From Condylostoma magnum (taxonomy: Eukaryota; Ciliophora; Heterotrichea; Heterotrichida; Condylostomatidae), in assembly GCA_920105805.1 (NCBI GenBank), contig CAKKTI010000003.1:62001-126000 (forward strand): a stretch of DNA of 64,000 bases, written 5' to 3'. Positions 11,038 through 23,923 of this stretch are shown here, piece after piece (the stretch's first letter is position 1; every line of letters begins with the position of its first letter). The notes under the pieces are model-generated. The model had not been told where the DNA came from. It saw only the letters and a program-made list of their open reading frames with translations, and ran no database searches. A program made the position numbers and the translations under genes.

Positions 11038-11388
11038 CTACTTCTTCTTGTTCCTAGGGTGGCATTCCCACAAATACCTAATAATATCTCCTCTTTCATT
11101 GGCATTTTTGACTCCGGCAAATGCCATAGCGTTACCAGATGCAAAGCCTTGTGGATTCTCTAGATACTAGTTGAGGTTATCAAAAGACCATACCTGAGAC
11201 TTGAGTCCACTTAAAGATGCGGAATACTTAAATCCTCTGGCTGTTCCTATCTTACGACCCCATACAGTCCCAAGCATTGGTCCTGTACCGTGTTTGCCTT
11301 TTACATTAACATTGTGGCACACTGTGCAGTGTCTGGTAAAAAGTTTCTTACCGTTGACTGCGTTGCCCTGTGGTTCTACGTCTGCCAT
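11038..11388 (-). CDS. Mitochondrial cytochrome c
   Basis: About 116 residues. The haem site is CTVCH (residue about 23), followed by KGKHGTGPMLGTVWGRKIG, FKYSASLSGLKSQVWSF and, after a TAG read as Gln, YLENPQGFASGNAMAF, which carries the methionine ligand, then VKNANERGDIIRYLWE. It carries electrons between complexes III and IV in the intermembrane space. The C-terminal YLW-ECHPRNKKK is unusual. Three tandem codons, TAG TAG TAA (11040-11032), follow the lysine run; the first is taken as the stop, since an in-frame TGA comes only about 60 bp later. Confidence 0.93.
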
Positions 11389-11414
11389 ATTTTTTAACTA
11401 TTACGTAAATTTTT

Positions 11415-12899
11415 TTAATTCATCATCTCATCGGTAATTCGCAATATGAAACTCTCAAATTCATTGAGGTCCAATGCATCGTCGTTGTCTAAGTCATTTT
11501 CTTTCAGTTTCTGGAGAATTTCATCCTTGGAGTTCTCTCCTAGTATTAAGGTCAGCTCTTCAAGTGAAACTGTACCGGAGAAGTCTTGGTCGCACAGTTA
11601 GAAGACCTGTTGAATCACTTTTTTGTTCTGTAGAAGACTCCAGTTAAAACAGTTTTATAGGAACTCGTTGTAGTTTATAAGGCCGCTGTTGTCTTAATCA
11701 CACTGATTGAAGAGTTCTTGTAGGTCTAGGTTTAAGTCAATGGTCCATTACTCTTCGAGGCATTGCTGAATCTCTTGTTTTGATAGGTAACCATCGTTAT
11801 TTTCGTCTAGACGTAGAAATAGGTGGGATATGTCGTTGTAGGTTTGCTAATTCATTATATGGGACGTAAAGAGACCTTGGATACACCGGCCAAGCTTGGA
11901 GGTGGTGTTGAATCGCTGGTAATTACTAATCAGTTCTTATACAACAAGAGTGTCTAATGCGTGGTCCTCAGCTTTGTATACTTAAAGCCAGGAGTGATGC
12001 AAAATCTCATCGGCTCTCGGACGTTTACTATGGTCTTTCCTAAGCATCATTTGTATTACTTCTTTTGATTACTAGCTTCTTTACTGCCATACAGCATCTT
12101 CAAAACTAAGTTCTTGCTTACATATCAATTTCTAAGTTAATTTGTTAGATTTTCCCTGGAAAGGTGGCTTGCCTCCTAGTAAGATATACAGAATAACTCC
12201 TAAACTTCATATATCAGATGCTGGGAAGTACTATCCTTTGAAGGTTTCAGGGGCAGAGTAGAAAATATTGCTAGCATTTACTACATATTTGTCCTAGTTT
12301 GAGTGTAGTTTGCTAGCCTTGCTGAATCCTATGAGCTTCAACTGAGTGTTATTGCTATTATCAGTCAATACTAAATTCTGCGGTTTTAAGTTCTAGTGTA
12401 TTATTTCGTTTTTATGGCATGTACTAATTGCTGAAATAGCGTCCCTGATCCACCTGGCTGCCACGTATTCAGACATACTTCCTCTCTTCTTCAAAAAATC
12501 TAGCAACTCTCCTCCTCCGTAGAACTCAGTAACCACATACAAGTTCGTGTCGTTCTTAATAACTTCAATAATCCTTGCTATATTAGGATGATCCTGAATA
12601 AATTTTACAATGTTCTAAAGAATGTCTAGTTCATTTAAAAACGACTAGATATCCCTTTGCTAACTAAGCTGTATTGATTTGACTACTCTTTTTTACTGGC
12701 TTATTTTATTCACTGCTAATTGCACTTGTCCAAGGTGACTAGATATCATTGGATACGAGAAAAGATAGAACTCTGTGATAGGAACGCTTATCTATCGGAA
12801 GTACTCTGTTCTGGAAGTTTAAGACCTGAGCACGTTATAAGACTAGTCCTAGCGAGTTTTCCTTATAACCTATTCCTATGAAGAACAACAACAGCCCAT
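11415..12899 (-). CDS. CDPK-like pseudokinase with four EF-hands and MGCCC acylation motif
   Basis: 494 residues. The N-terminus MGCCCSS fits myristoylation plus palmitoylation. The kinase fold spans about 45-310: AVNKI keeps the ATP-binding Lys, APE is kept as SAPETF, and SDIWSLGVIL uses TGA for Trp. The catalytic loop reads IIHQNLKPQN (HRD to HQN, with Q encoded by TAG) and DFG reads IGFS, so both catalytic and Mg-binding aspartates are gone. The C-terminus has EF-hand-type loops (DENNDGYLSKQE, DQDNSGLINYNE, DQDFSGTVSLEE, DLDNDDALDLNE). It is probably a membrane-bound calcium-regulated scaffold rather than an active kinase. The stop is TAA 11417-11415, 26 bp before cytochrome c. Confidence 0.9.
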
Positions 12900-12920
12900 T
12901 TTTATAAAGGTAATTAACAA

Positions 12921-15900
12921 TCATTGACGGAATGTACTGTCTTCTCTTGAGGCCATTAGTGCTTTTAGGTAAGTTGATATAAATAATTTACAGCATTCTT
13001 GCTATGCACATACTCCCTAGATTAAACTGCTTAGTGTTTATATTATCAGAATATCTGCTAGGATGATTAGTAGGATTACTAGCCAATTATGCCAGCTGTA
13101 GAGTTGATAGAAGGCAAAGCCTGTTATACTGAGAGATATTATGACACCTAGGATTATTTTTATGATTTGAAAAGCTGATAAGGATTCGTTGCTTTGAGAG
13201 CATTCGATTGCTTTGTTCTAATCACTTTCATTATTCTCCTCATTTCACTGAGAAATTGATACTTACTCCTTCTAGTATTGGCTTATTTCTACTGAGTTCT
13301 CATTATATTGTTGTAATTTGTTTGGAGGGGTTCTTCTAAGTATGTTTTATAGGTTTTATATTGAACTTGGGGATATTTATGCTTCTTAGTCCTGTGGGAT
13401 TATTTTAAATAGTCTTATTATTAGATGTCCACATATTCAGGATGATAGAGAGCCTGTTATTACGGTAACTCATATATTTGTTTGATCGTCCAGCAATGAG
13501 CCCACTGTAATTCCAGACATAGCTCTAACATTTAGCACTATTATACGAATTGGACGAGATATAGTTTAGTCATATCTGGAAAAAACTGATATAAAGGGAT
13601 GAACCTTAAGTAATGAACTGTATATCAAATTTTATATATGATCTACAGGCAAAGTATACCCATTATTCTTTTAATCTTTATTATCTTTTCATTTACCCCA
13701 GATTATTCAAATTATATCAATTATTAGTAGAAGAGGAATTCAAAATAGAGTTCAATTGGCTTCAATTCATGATTCATTGTCTTATTCTTCTATGCTTTAT
13801 TATTCCTCTGTAGTCTGTTGTGTAATCTATTAAATCGCATAAAAGTAAGCTAGTGGACAGCTCATTTCTTGCGGGCTTATGATTTGACAATGTATATTTT
13901 CCACTTTTCAGTTCTTTATTTGAATAGTTTACCCTTAGTACTCTTATGGCCATGTTATTTGAATGTTTTCTGAAAAATAACCTTGATATATTTAACAATG
14001 CTCTGGGCTTATGATTTTGAATTCCACTACAGGAGACTCTATTAATTCAATCACATTGTGAAATTAAGTGTATATGATTATTGCATTATCAAAGTCTAAG
14101 TTTTGAAAATTGAACTATATTTAGCTTCTTTTCACTCTTTCATTCAATACAGCATCTAATGCCGTTGTATAGGGATCCTCAGGGGACAATTATAACTCAC
14201 TACCTTTAACTCTAGTTCCTCTATACAAAATATTAACAGTTTTGTATTGAAATTCTCCCTATTATAACATTCTAGCCTTCATTATCATAGTAACTAATTC
14301 ATCCGCTAAATAAAGAATAATATCTGAATCATGTTTATGTACACTAAATAAGCTTAATAGTTCCATGTATAACTAAGCACTGATTTCATCCATTTCCAGT
14401 TCAAACACCTTTCCACACATTGCATTTTTAGTATAGTTAGTATCGTATTTACCTGGTTGGATAATTGATTTCATTAGCTAAACTCCTTGTATCATATTAG
14501 TGGACTAAACGATATCAATTGGCTTAAAAATTTAGAATGAAACAAAGCTGAAATAATTGTTTCTTACTTTTATATTAGGGAATCAACTAATACTATCTTT
14601 TAAAATTCTAAAAATTTAGTCAATCCCTTCGGCTTCTACTAGGTTTTAGTTCTTTTTGTAAGTGCATAAACTGCCGTTATATTCTTATTAACATGAGCAG
14701 TCATCATTGCATACACCTTCACAATAGCAGCCTTTTAGTTCATTTAGATACTACTTCGTTTCAATTATAGAAAACGTTAGAATTTGAAGGCTTTGTAGAA
14801 TTTGTTCGTAGTCATTTTATTAAATGTTTTATTCAATGTATGCTAATCAGTCCTATATTGACATTTTCTATTGATTGAATTAATACACCTTAATTACTTC
14901 TGTTACACTTCCGAATAAATCTGATACTTAAAGTTTGAGTTTAGTAATACTATCAGGTAGTTTAGTATAGAACTTGCCTGAATAAATTTAGTCAGTTAAA
15001 GGAATTCAAACAAACACTTCCTTGCCTTCAGCAATCGATTTTATCTCTATAAAAAATTAGTACTTTAGGCCAATTCCTTATCAATTACTTGATTTTAGTT
15101 CATATTTATCTCCTAAATCCAATATGTCAAACTTTCCCTGTATAGGAGATTATCTAGTCTATATTTCTATATTACATACTCCAATACCAGCCTAGTTTTA
15201 CAATACTATTTTTCTACTATTACTACCAGTTTAGTTTTATAGCATTATAGCATCATTGCTTTAGTACTTTAATTCCATATCGTCAATTTATCAATTTGCA
15301 TCTTAACTATATAATGTTATCATTTATCCAGGAGATAATTAATTCTACTTTAAATCCGAGTTTACGGTTAATTATCCACTTTACTTTGTTACAGTGAACT
15401 AAATTTAACTTATTTAGTATTTCTTTTATTTAAAAACAGCTAACTTAAGTTTGTAATTTCCTTCCGTTAAGGCAAAAGGTGTAAACTCTTACCCTTGGCT
15501 TTGCCTAATTATTTAATTATACCTATCAAGTACATTTCACTTATACTCTAATCCAATACTAGAATTATCTGCAAGGTCATAAGACTCATAGGAGTTAAAG
15601 GTAATTGGTTCATTTTCTTTAAATATTGCACATGCTGGAGAGATCTTTGCTATTATTTCACTTTCCTTATACTAAACTGTAAAATCTTAATAGTTCGCAT
15701 ACTCTAGGTTAAATTAAGGCCAGGCCCAAACCCGGATTACTAAAGTTGTATTTTATGGGTATGTATAAGCAGGCAATATAAGAATTCTTTAATATTGATC
15801 AGAAAGGGAATTTTGATTATCTAAAAGTTACCACTCAAACTCAATTCCTTTATTATTCTAGATTTAAAAACAGTTTTAAGTGTGTTCTATACTGGCTCTT

Positions 15901-17123
15901 AGAATTGTTTGCTTTTCTCGTAATGTTTATATGTGTAAGTGTTCATCTATAGTAAACTGCACAATTTTCTTATTTTTGATAACAAATTCGTGTGATGCTT
16001 TGGCTGTTATACCAAGAAAGTTTTTAGCTGTTATGATTATTGTATGTTTAATATCAGCTTACAGTAAATGTGTTGGAATCTCAATGAAATCCAGCTAGTT
16101 TAAAAATTGATTAGCCTCCTCAACTAAATTTTGAAACTCATCAATTATCATTACCTCATCGATTTTAACTAATCTACCAGAAACATTTCCAATTTCCGTT
16201 ACTTCAAATCTTAAACTTGTATCACATAAGCCAAATCGTGACCTAGCTAAAACTGCTATGTCAAAATCTAAATTTTCTTTAATCAAAATACTATATTCCC
16301 TACTTTTATCACATAAAACTCCAATTATTACATTTTTCTCTATAATAAGTGGTTGATCTAAGAATGCATCTTCTCCTAAAAACACTTTTATCTGCTAATC
16401 AAAAACATAACACAAAGCTTTATTCCCTAGTATAAACTAATTCTAAAATATACTACAGTCATTTTTAGTGGTAGTGAATTATTAATTGAAATCTAAAATC
16501 ATAGTTTGGTAAAAGTCTTAAAATGCAATTGAACTTACAACAACTGCTACACAGCTAGTAGGTTCAATTTAGCAATCTTCGTTACAACCATCAAAATTAT
16601 CTTAGTTCCCATCATCACATTACTCTGCTCCGACAGTTATTCAGTCTCCACATATCTCCATATAGCATTTATCAATATACCTAAAATAACCGTCATTACA
16701 GTCAATGCACCCTTCCTTGCCTGTATCAGTGCATTCATTGCATGACTCATCACATTCTTTACAGCTTCCTTTGCCTCCCATATAATTGTGAGGACATTCA
16801 GATAAACATGTTCCAAAGTGATTATAAAATCCTTTCTAGCAAATATCACATTAGCCTTCTTCTTGTTCTATGCAAACATTACAAAATTAACCGCATCCTT
16901 CACAAAAGCGGTTTTAAGGGCAATATGATAAACATAGGCCATTTCTAAGGACCTGATTTGGGTCTGAACACTCTAAGCACCCTACTTCTTCGAATTATTG
17001 CCCACTTTCACACGTTAAGCACATAAAAGGGCATCTTTAGCATTCTTCCAATATTAAGTTATAAAAGGATCCGTAGCTGCATTCTAAAGCTATTGCTTGT
17101 ATTAGTAGTAGCTATACGTACAT
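12921..17123 (-). CDS. Polycystin-1/REJ-like multi-pass receptor with Cys-rich ectodomain
   Basis: One phase of 1400 residues from the ATG at 17123. A signal peptide (MYVQLLLIQAIALE) is followed by furin-like CxxC repeats (about 15-140), a CDDGN...DGC repeat, and a long REJ/PKD-like region (200-1000) with an EGF-like CxCxxxC insert. A degenerate GPS-like stretch lies near 1077 (NWKVENIHC...MSC), then a first membrane span (about 1125-1145) rich in TGA-encoded Trp. The motif HPFISVFSRYDQTISRP resembles the loop of polycystin-1 proteins, and about three more spans follow. No PLAT domain or polycystin pore is seen. The stop is TGA 12923-12921. It could act as a ciliary or mating sensor (inference). 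Confidence 0.75.
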
Positions 17124-17907
17124 TATTATAGTTAGGGATTTTGTTTCCTTATAAGTTGCAAGATACGCTAGATACTTGTATTTAGATACGTATAAAAATG
17201 GATATAGTTTGAAATATGGATAATATGTCAAAGGGAATATCTTTAAATATGGTAATTGGGTGGGTAGTTTTACGAAAACTTAGAATTATTATTTGATTTG
17301 GTATAAATATGAATGATTTAAGGAATTAACTGTATTATAAAGACGATTAATAGTGAATCTTTATTTAGTTGACTATAAATAGTTATTATTTCTGTCTTTT
17401 GATTGTTTTCTATATAAATATTAACATTTATTCATAATAGACATATTAAATAATGAAATCAGCATAATTATGCTTTCTTTGCCATTTAAAATATGATAAG
17501 AATCGGATTTATCATAAGTAATATAGCTTTGTGTAGTAAAAGTTACATTTGAAGTATTATTGGATACTATAACATTAAGTGTCCTGATTAAAATATAAAA
17601 TAATACTTAAAGGTAATTCTATAATAAATAAATTTAGAGACTTAGTAGCAATCATTATCAATTATTGAATTGGATGAACAAGATTTAATGTGCAGATAAA
17701 ACCTGGATTAAAGTATGCTTTACTATGATATTTGAATTAATTACCGAATACTAACAAAAAAATTAAACGTATACTTTATAACTAGCTAATTGCTATATTG
17801 TATTATAGCTCAAGTTAGTTAATCTGAATCAACTATTTTCCATTCTTAATTTCAAATCTTTTATTTTTCTTATCTAATCCTATGATAGTATTACTATATA
17901 AAATAAT
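17124..17907. other. AT-rich intergenic interval
   Basis: About 780 bp between the start of the receptor gene (minus) and a possible small plus-strand gene. It is very AT-rich, without motifs I recognise. It must hold the receptor promoter. Open frames mean nothing here because the code has no dedicated stops. Confidence 0.5.
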
Positions 17908-18108
17908 ATGGAAGAACCAGGAAGCCAAAAGCTATCGTAGGAGAAGCTAGAAAACAAGTTCTATAAAATTAAGTTATGTGATTTCCTCTAGCCCTTAGTA
18001 TGTCCATTCGAAGAACTTGAGGAATTTGAGAGTATTGAGGAATTTAATGAAATAATGAAGCTGATTCCTAAATCACCATTCGAAGAAATTAAAGTCCCTT
18101 TACAGTAG
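17908..18108 (+). CDS. Possible small acidic protein (hypothetical)
   Basis: A 66-residue reading starting MEEPGSQKLSQEKLENKF and ending IPKSPFEEIKVPLQ before TAG TAA. It is much richer in Glu, Lys and Pro and less AT-extreme than the flanks, which is why I list it. Two FEE repeats (PFEELEEFESIEEF and SPFEEI) stand out. I recognise no family. It could be chance. Confidence 0.35.
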
Positions 18109-19604
18109 TAATATTATTAAATTAAATCTTTCTTATATCTAATCGAGATAAATTTGTTTCAATGCTTAGTTAGATTTTATATTATAAATGTAGCATATTT
18201 CATAAAAACTTTTAGACAGTTGAACTGCTTGAAAGCGCATATTATGATTTTTACTGTATCAGAAATTTTATGAATTTATTAAAATTTCTAGCAATACTTT
18301 TACAAAGACTTAAATAAGCTTATAGTTTATAACAATATAAAAAGCTCTATTTTGAAGCTAAAAGTTGTATGTTTGCTTATAATCAAAATGAGCTATGAAA
18401 GGAAATAATAAGAAACTTTAAAACTATAGCTTAATTTACTATTGAAAAGTTGAGATACAATAAAGAATTTTATTTTAAAAGTAGCATATTAAACTTCTAA
18501 TAAAACTGTTTACTGATACAGATTTAATCAAATTTAGATTTTTATTAGATAAACATGATATTCAAGACCAATTAATACGAGCTGCAAGCATTAATACTAA
18601 AATACAATACTTTTAATTGAGAAATTAGAGCTTTAATATCCACAATTTGAATTATATTTTCAGTGCATAACTATAATGCCTTTATAGTATATTATCATTA
18701 TATACTAATTTTGCTTTATTGCGAGCTATATTTCTTAGGTTAGACACTCTTATTTCTATTATGAATGCTTACTAACTATATACTCAATTGCTGTATTCTT
18801 GATGAATTAAATTGTAGAAATTATTTGATTATGAGTGAAGTAGTAAATCAACTTCTGTAAACCTCTTCTTATATTTTAGTAATGCTGCTTTTATTTAGTT
18901 ATGATATAATTAATCAACCAATCAATATTTACAATGACAGTTCAATTAAAAATATGTTAATTATATCTTTGTATTAATACTGTAACTTGTTTATTCTCTA
19001 TCAAAAGCTATTAGGCTATAGTATCTACTAATTAGATAATACTTGCTACTTTTAAATTCATTCTTATAATTGAAAAACAATATATACTGCTAATCCAAAA
19101 GAACTAAAAATTCCCTAGTATTATTATAGTTTATAAATCAAAGCCATATACTGCAATGCTGGCTATTATATATTTTAACTGTTATTCATAAAGATCTTAG
19201 CGAATATGTGATAAAATACTATCAATACCTGATCAACAATTGGGATTTGTAGGGAAATTACTTAATCCCTAATGAATACATTACCTAATCCCTATTAAAA
19301 ACAATATTATATACTCATTATAGCTATAATAATTTTTTTATTTAATATACAAACATTGCAATATAATACCATAAGATCCTAAAAATCAATTCAAGTCGAT
19401 AAAACTACACTAATATTTTAAAATTAGCTTTAAACTTCTCTATTTGGGTCCCCTCCCAAAACAAAATATCATCCAATATTATAAAACATTTTTATGGGAA
19501 AGTGTATTTCCAAGAACAAGGGTCATTCTTAAAATACTAACACTTAACCTCCTCCTCCTCCAACAAGTTAACCCTAGGGGCATGTCCCTAGCTAAAACAG
19601 AGAC
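18109..19604. other. AT-rich interval with no gene I can support
   Basis: About 1.5 kb of very AT-rich DNA before an active CDPK gene. A long reading from the ATG at 18162 (hydrophobic, Tyr/Ile/Asn-rich) stays open, but the opposite strand gives an equally open and equally plausible-looking reading, as expected where TAA, TAG and TGA are all sense codons. A short direct repeat, CTTAATCCCTA / CCTAATCCCTA, lies at about 19262-19298. No RNA gene was recognised. Confidence 0.45.
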
Positions 19605-20999
<1,395 letters not shown>

Positions 21000-21046
21000 C
21001 ATAATTTTCTTGGGCCGTAAAACCCGTTTTATATTACCTTACATGG

Positions 21047-22441
21047 CTAGTTGTCTAACTCACTGGATTTTTGTATATCAGCACGGCTGTATATGGGGAA
21101 TTCGTTGCTGAATATATTGATGTCCTATAATTCGCATTTCTCTGCCAGATCCATCCGCTGTAAAACACAAAAGGCGGTTGTTAAGTAGTTCCATATATGC
21201 ACTGCGTCCGGGTTGAGATTCAGGGCAGTTAGATAGTAGCTTACTGCAGATCTAAAATCACCCTGATTAGCCAGAGCCATGCCTAGGTTAACCCAGGCTC
21301 TAGTATAAGTTGGCAGCATATCCAGAGCCGTTTGAAAATGCTGAATAGCCCTAGGAACTTCCATTAAATTACTAAGAATTGCACCCACTTTGTTTCATAG
21401 AGTGTAGTCAGTCGGATGCACTTTCAAAGCATCAATGAAATGTTAAGCTGCTCTTTCTTTGTAATATGGGAGAGATAGAGCCCCCAGAACCTCGTGTATG
21501 TAAGGGTCCTGCTAATTTTGATTAATCAGTAACTAATACAACTCTTCACTGTTTTATATGTCTTCAGGAATTTCCATAGTTGTGAAATTAGGGTTAACTG
21601 AAATCCAGGATTACAAACACATTAAAGCATGGTCTTATACACCAAAATTAAGAAAACCTATTGCCAGACTTAACAGATTTTCATTGTTATAAGGATCTAC
21701 TTAATTCCCCCGCATGAAAGCACTAATTGCTTTGTTGTCATCATCGTTTATTTAATGCAGCTTTCCAAGCTGCAGTCAGACATCACTTTGATTAATGTTG
21801 TTGAGTAATTAGGCCTCCAGGGCTAAAATAGCGTCGGATAGGTCTCCCTAGGCCAATTTTACATCAACTATGTCCTACGGGTTTGGATCTGTTATATAAG
21901 GATTTGCTACTGCAAACTGATACTCCTTTATATCAGGTTATTCATTCTAGCACATTTCCTGTCATCTTTAAATAAACCTCTCTCCTCGTACAGCCTCAAA
22001 TGACTTCTGTACTTATTGCTACTACCAGGCAGCCTCCATTTAAACTTCTTGTCCCGCATCTTCCCAGGCCTAATCAAAATCTGCATGTTATCCTGTACTT
22101 TCTCTAAGTTTTTGCATGAATTATGAGTTTTGTATAAGTGGATCTTGGATTTATAGCATATCTTGTATCATTTAATGTGTTTCGTTAGTTTCATGCTGCC
22201 AGGCAGCCTCCATTTCATGTTCTTAGACAGCTTACATTCATGCAGAGTCTAAATTTTAATTCACTTATATTTAAGCCATTTCCCAGTGGTCCTAAAAGGC
22301 ATCATATTCCTGTTATTGTTAATCTAATTGGTTTAATTAAGGTCCCATCATTAACTAGTCTAATGCTTGAGTTAGAGGATTTATTTATGCTCCCTCTTCA
22401 TTGCACTGGTTTCCTTATAAGAGACTTTTAGTTAAGTCCAT
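21047..22441 (-). CDS. PEX5: PEX5, peroxisomal targeting signal 1 receptor
   Basis: 464 residues. The N-terminus has the conserved cysteine region (QCNEEGAQINPL) and W-rich PEX13/14-binding-type motifs (MEAAWQHE, DFDQAWEDAG, MEAAWQQQ). The C-terminal half is TPR repeats (DVWLQLGKLHQINDDD, DYTLWNKVGAILSN, TRAWVNLGMALANQGD, AVSYYLTALNLNPDAVHIWN), matching the PTS1-binding domain. PEX5 carries SKL-tailed enzymes into peroxisomes. The Trp in LWNK is TGA (21397-21395). The TAG at 21049-21047 is the inferred stop. Its start is 43 bp from the divergent CX9C gene. Confidence 0.95.
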
Positions 22442-22484
22442 TTTATTAAGAGATTACAGGCTGTACTATATACATCTTTGTAAA

Positions 22485-22685
22485 ATGAACAATAAGAAGA
22501 CCTATGTAGCCACTTAAGTTGGGTTGTTTGGTAAAAAGGTAGTAACAGGTATAACAGCCTGTCAGAGTTAATCAAGATTATATGCAAAATGTGTAGCAGA
22601 TAAAGCGTTTGGAGTTGTACACTTAGAATGCTAGAAAGAATTCAGTTCTTTAATCAAATGTATGAAACCGTATATAAAAAGGTAG
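22485..22685 (+). CDS. Twin CX9C (CHCH) mitochondrial protein, NDUFAF8-like
   Basis: 66 residues. Two CX9C motifs (CQSQSRLYAKC and CQKEFSSLIKC) are separated by 17 residues, the helix-turn-helix of CHCH proteins imported by the Mia40 pathway. The residue pattern (ACxxxxxxYxxCV, then CxxEFxxLxxC) is closest in my judgement to the complex I assembly factor NDUFAF8; another CHCH family member is possible. Ends TAG TAA (22683-22688). It is too short for most gene finders. Confidence 0.7.
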
Positions 22686-22721
22686 TAAATCTGATTATTT
22701 CTTTATTTACAGTATAAAAAT

Positions 22722-23918
22722 ATGCTAGTGATTTTAATTTTTTAATGTTTTTCCACTCAGTTTGATTATATCTTTGGAATTCACTCAAATGCGGCATAAT
22801 CTCCCAGCGTTTTTGTTGATTGAGATTATGATGGAAGATGGGATTAAAAGTAGCAATTAACTTCAGTAGGAATGCGATAATAGTATTTAATCGGCGTAGG
22901 TGTTAGTTAAAGATTGGGTGAATTAGGCAATTGGGAAACGGATTCTGTGATAGTTGAAGCTTGTACAGCAAACCAGTTTCAAAGTGCTATAAGTTTTATA
23001 TAAGGATTGTAGCATAATAGAAGCTAACCAATTTTAAATTAATACCCGCAGATGCCTATTTAAATTGAGTCTGATTTATACTAAAATAAAACAAGCTTTT
23101 TGCCAATAACTATAAAGCATAACTGTTATAATCCTGTGTATTATTGCTAAAATCTAATTAATATAGCAATTGATTAAAGAAACAGTGATTAGTACTAATA
23201 AATTATTAAATAGAATATTGGTATTATCAATTTAGCAAGTAAGATTCTTAATACTACACAATTTTAGTCCCTTTAATCAATTCCTAATTTAATTTAGTCA
23301 GTAAAGTATAATTTAAGTCACTAATAAAACCTTCCAAACGAGCTTTTTAATAATGATAGTCTAATTTTATTAGAAGAATACTGAAAAGACATATAATAGT
23401 TCACCTGGTTTAACTCTGACAATTAGTTACAAATGATTATAGGTAAGATTTTAACGTAATTTAATGAAGATATATAGGAATAAAACAGCACTAAAATGCG
23501 AGTAATTTATGCAGATGATTTGATTATAATAGCAATTTTGAAAATATTTAATCTACAGCACTATTTCAGATACTTTTTAACCAGTAATTCCCTTTATTTC
23601 TATTTATAAAGGGATGATTTTGATAATAAGATAGTTATGAAATATAATGACTAGTAATTATTCTTTAGTGGGGGTGAGTCTGGGTATATTACTCAAAGCA
23701 ATTTAATTGCTATATACAAAAATTATATAGCAGATGAACAATTATGCTAATAAAGCTCAAAAATTGAACAAATATACGAAGAAGTTAACGATTTTAATCA
23801 ATTTGCATTTATAGCAACATTTCTTTTTATAACTTCAGCATCTACTATCATATTACTAAGTTTACACTACATAATGAAAAAAAGACCAGAAAACAGACAT
23901 TTAGTTAACGATTATTAG
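22722..23918 (+). CDS. Membrane-anchored histidine acid phosphatase homologue lacking catalytic motifs
   Basis: 398 residues in one phase. A signal peptide (MLVILIFQCFSTQ) is followed by a region that aligns with the acid phosphatase N-terminus: LTSVGMRQQYLIG matches the family LTxxGxxQxxxLG block. Where RHGxRxP is expected, the sequence reads IHSNAAQSP, losing the catalytic RHG; where the C-terminal HD is expected (YSAHDTT), it reads VIYADDLII. The block KIVMKYNDQQLFF and a later C-terminal helix also fit the family. A membrane span (about 360-383) and a short tail (KKRPENRHLVNDYQPN) recall lysosomal ACP2. It is probably a non-catalytic lysosomal or surface protein. It ends at TAG 23916-23918, abutting the IP3 receptor stop. 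Confidence 0.65.
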
Positions 23919-23923
23919 CCTAA

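Noticed and set aside
12921-13520. A separate small membrane-protein gene starting at 13520
   Set aside because: It is in the same phase as the receptor start at 17123, and the reading passes through the HPFISVFSRYD...SRP motif into it, so it is the C-terminus of the polycystin-like gene.
13774-13998. A 74-residue open reading on the minus strand
   Set aside because: It lies in a different phase from the receptor and has no homology; the receptor phase gives the GPS-like and membrane segments.
18162-19400. A long hydrophobic plus-strand reading in the AT-rich island
   Set aside because: The opposite strand is equally open and similar in composition; without dedicated stops, openness is not evidence.
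22860-22960. A CBM20 starch-binding motif (LGELGNW)
   Set aside because: The stretch fits the histidine acid phosphatase LTxxGxxQxxxLG block better, together with the signal peptide and membrane anchor.
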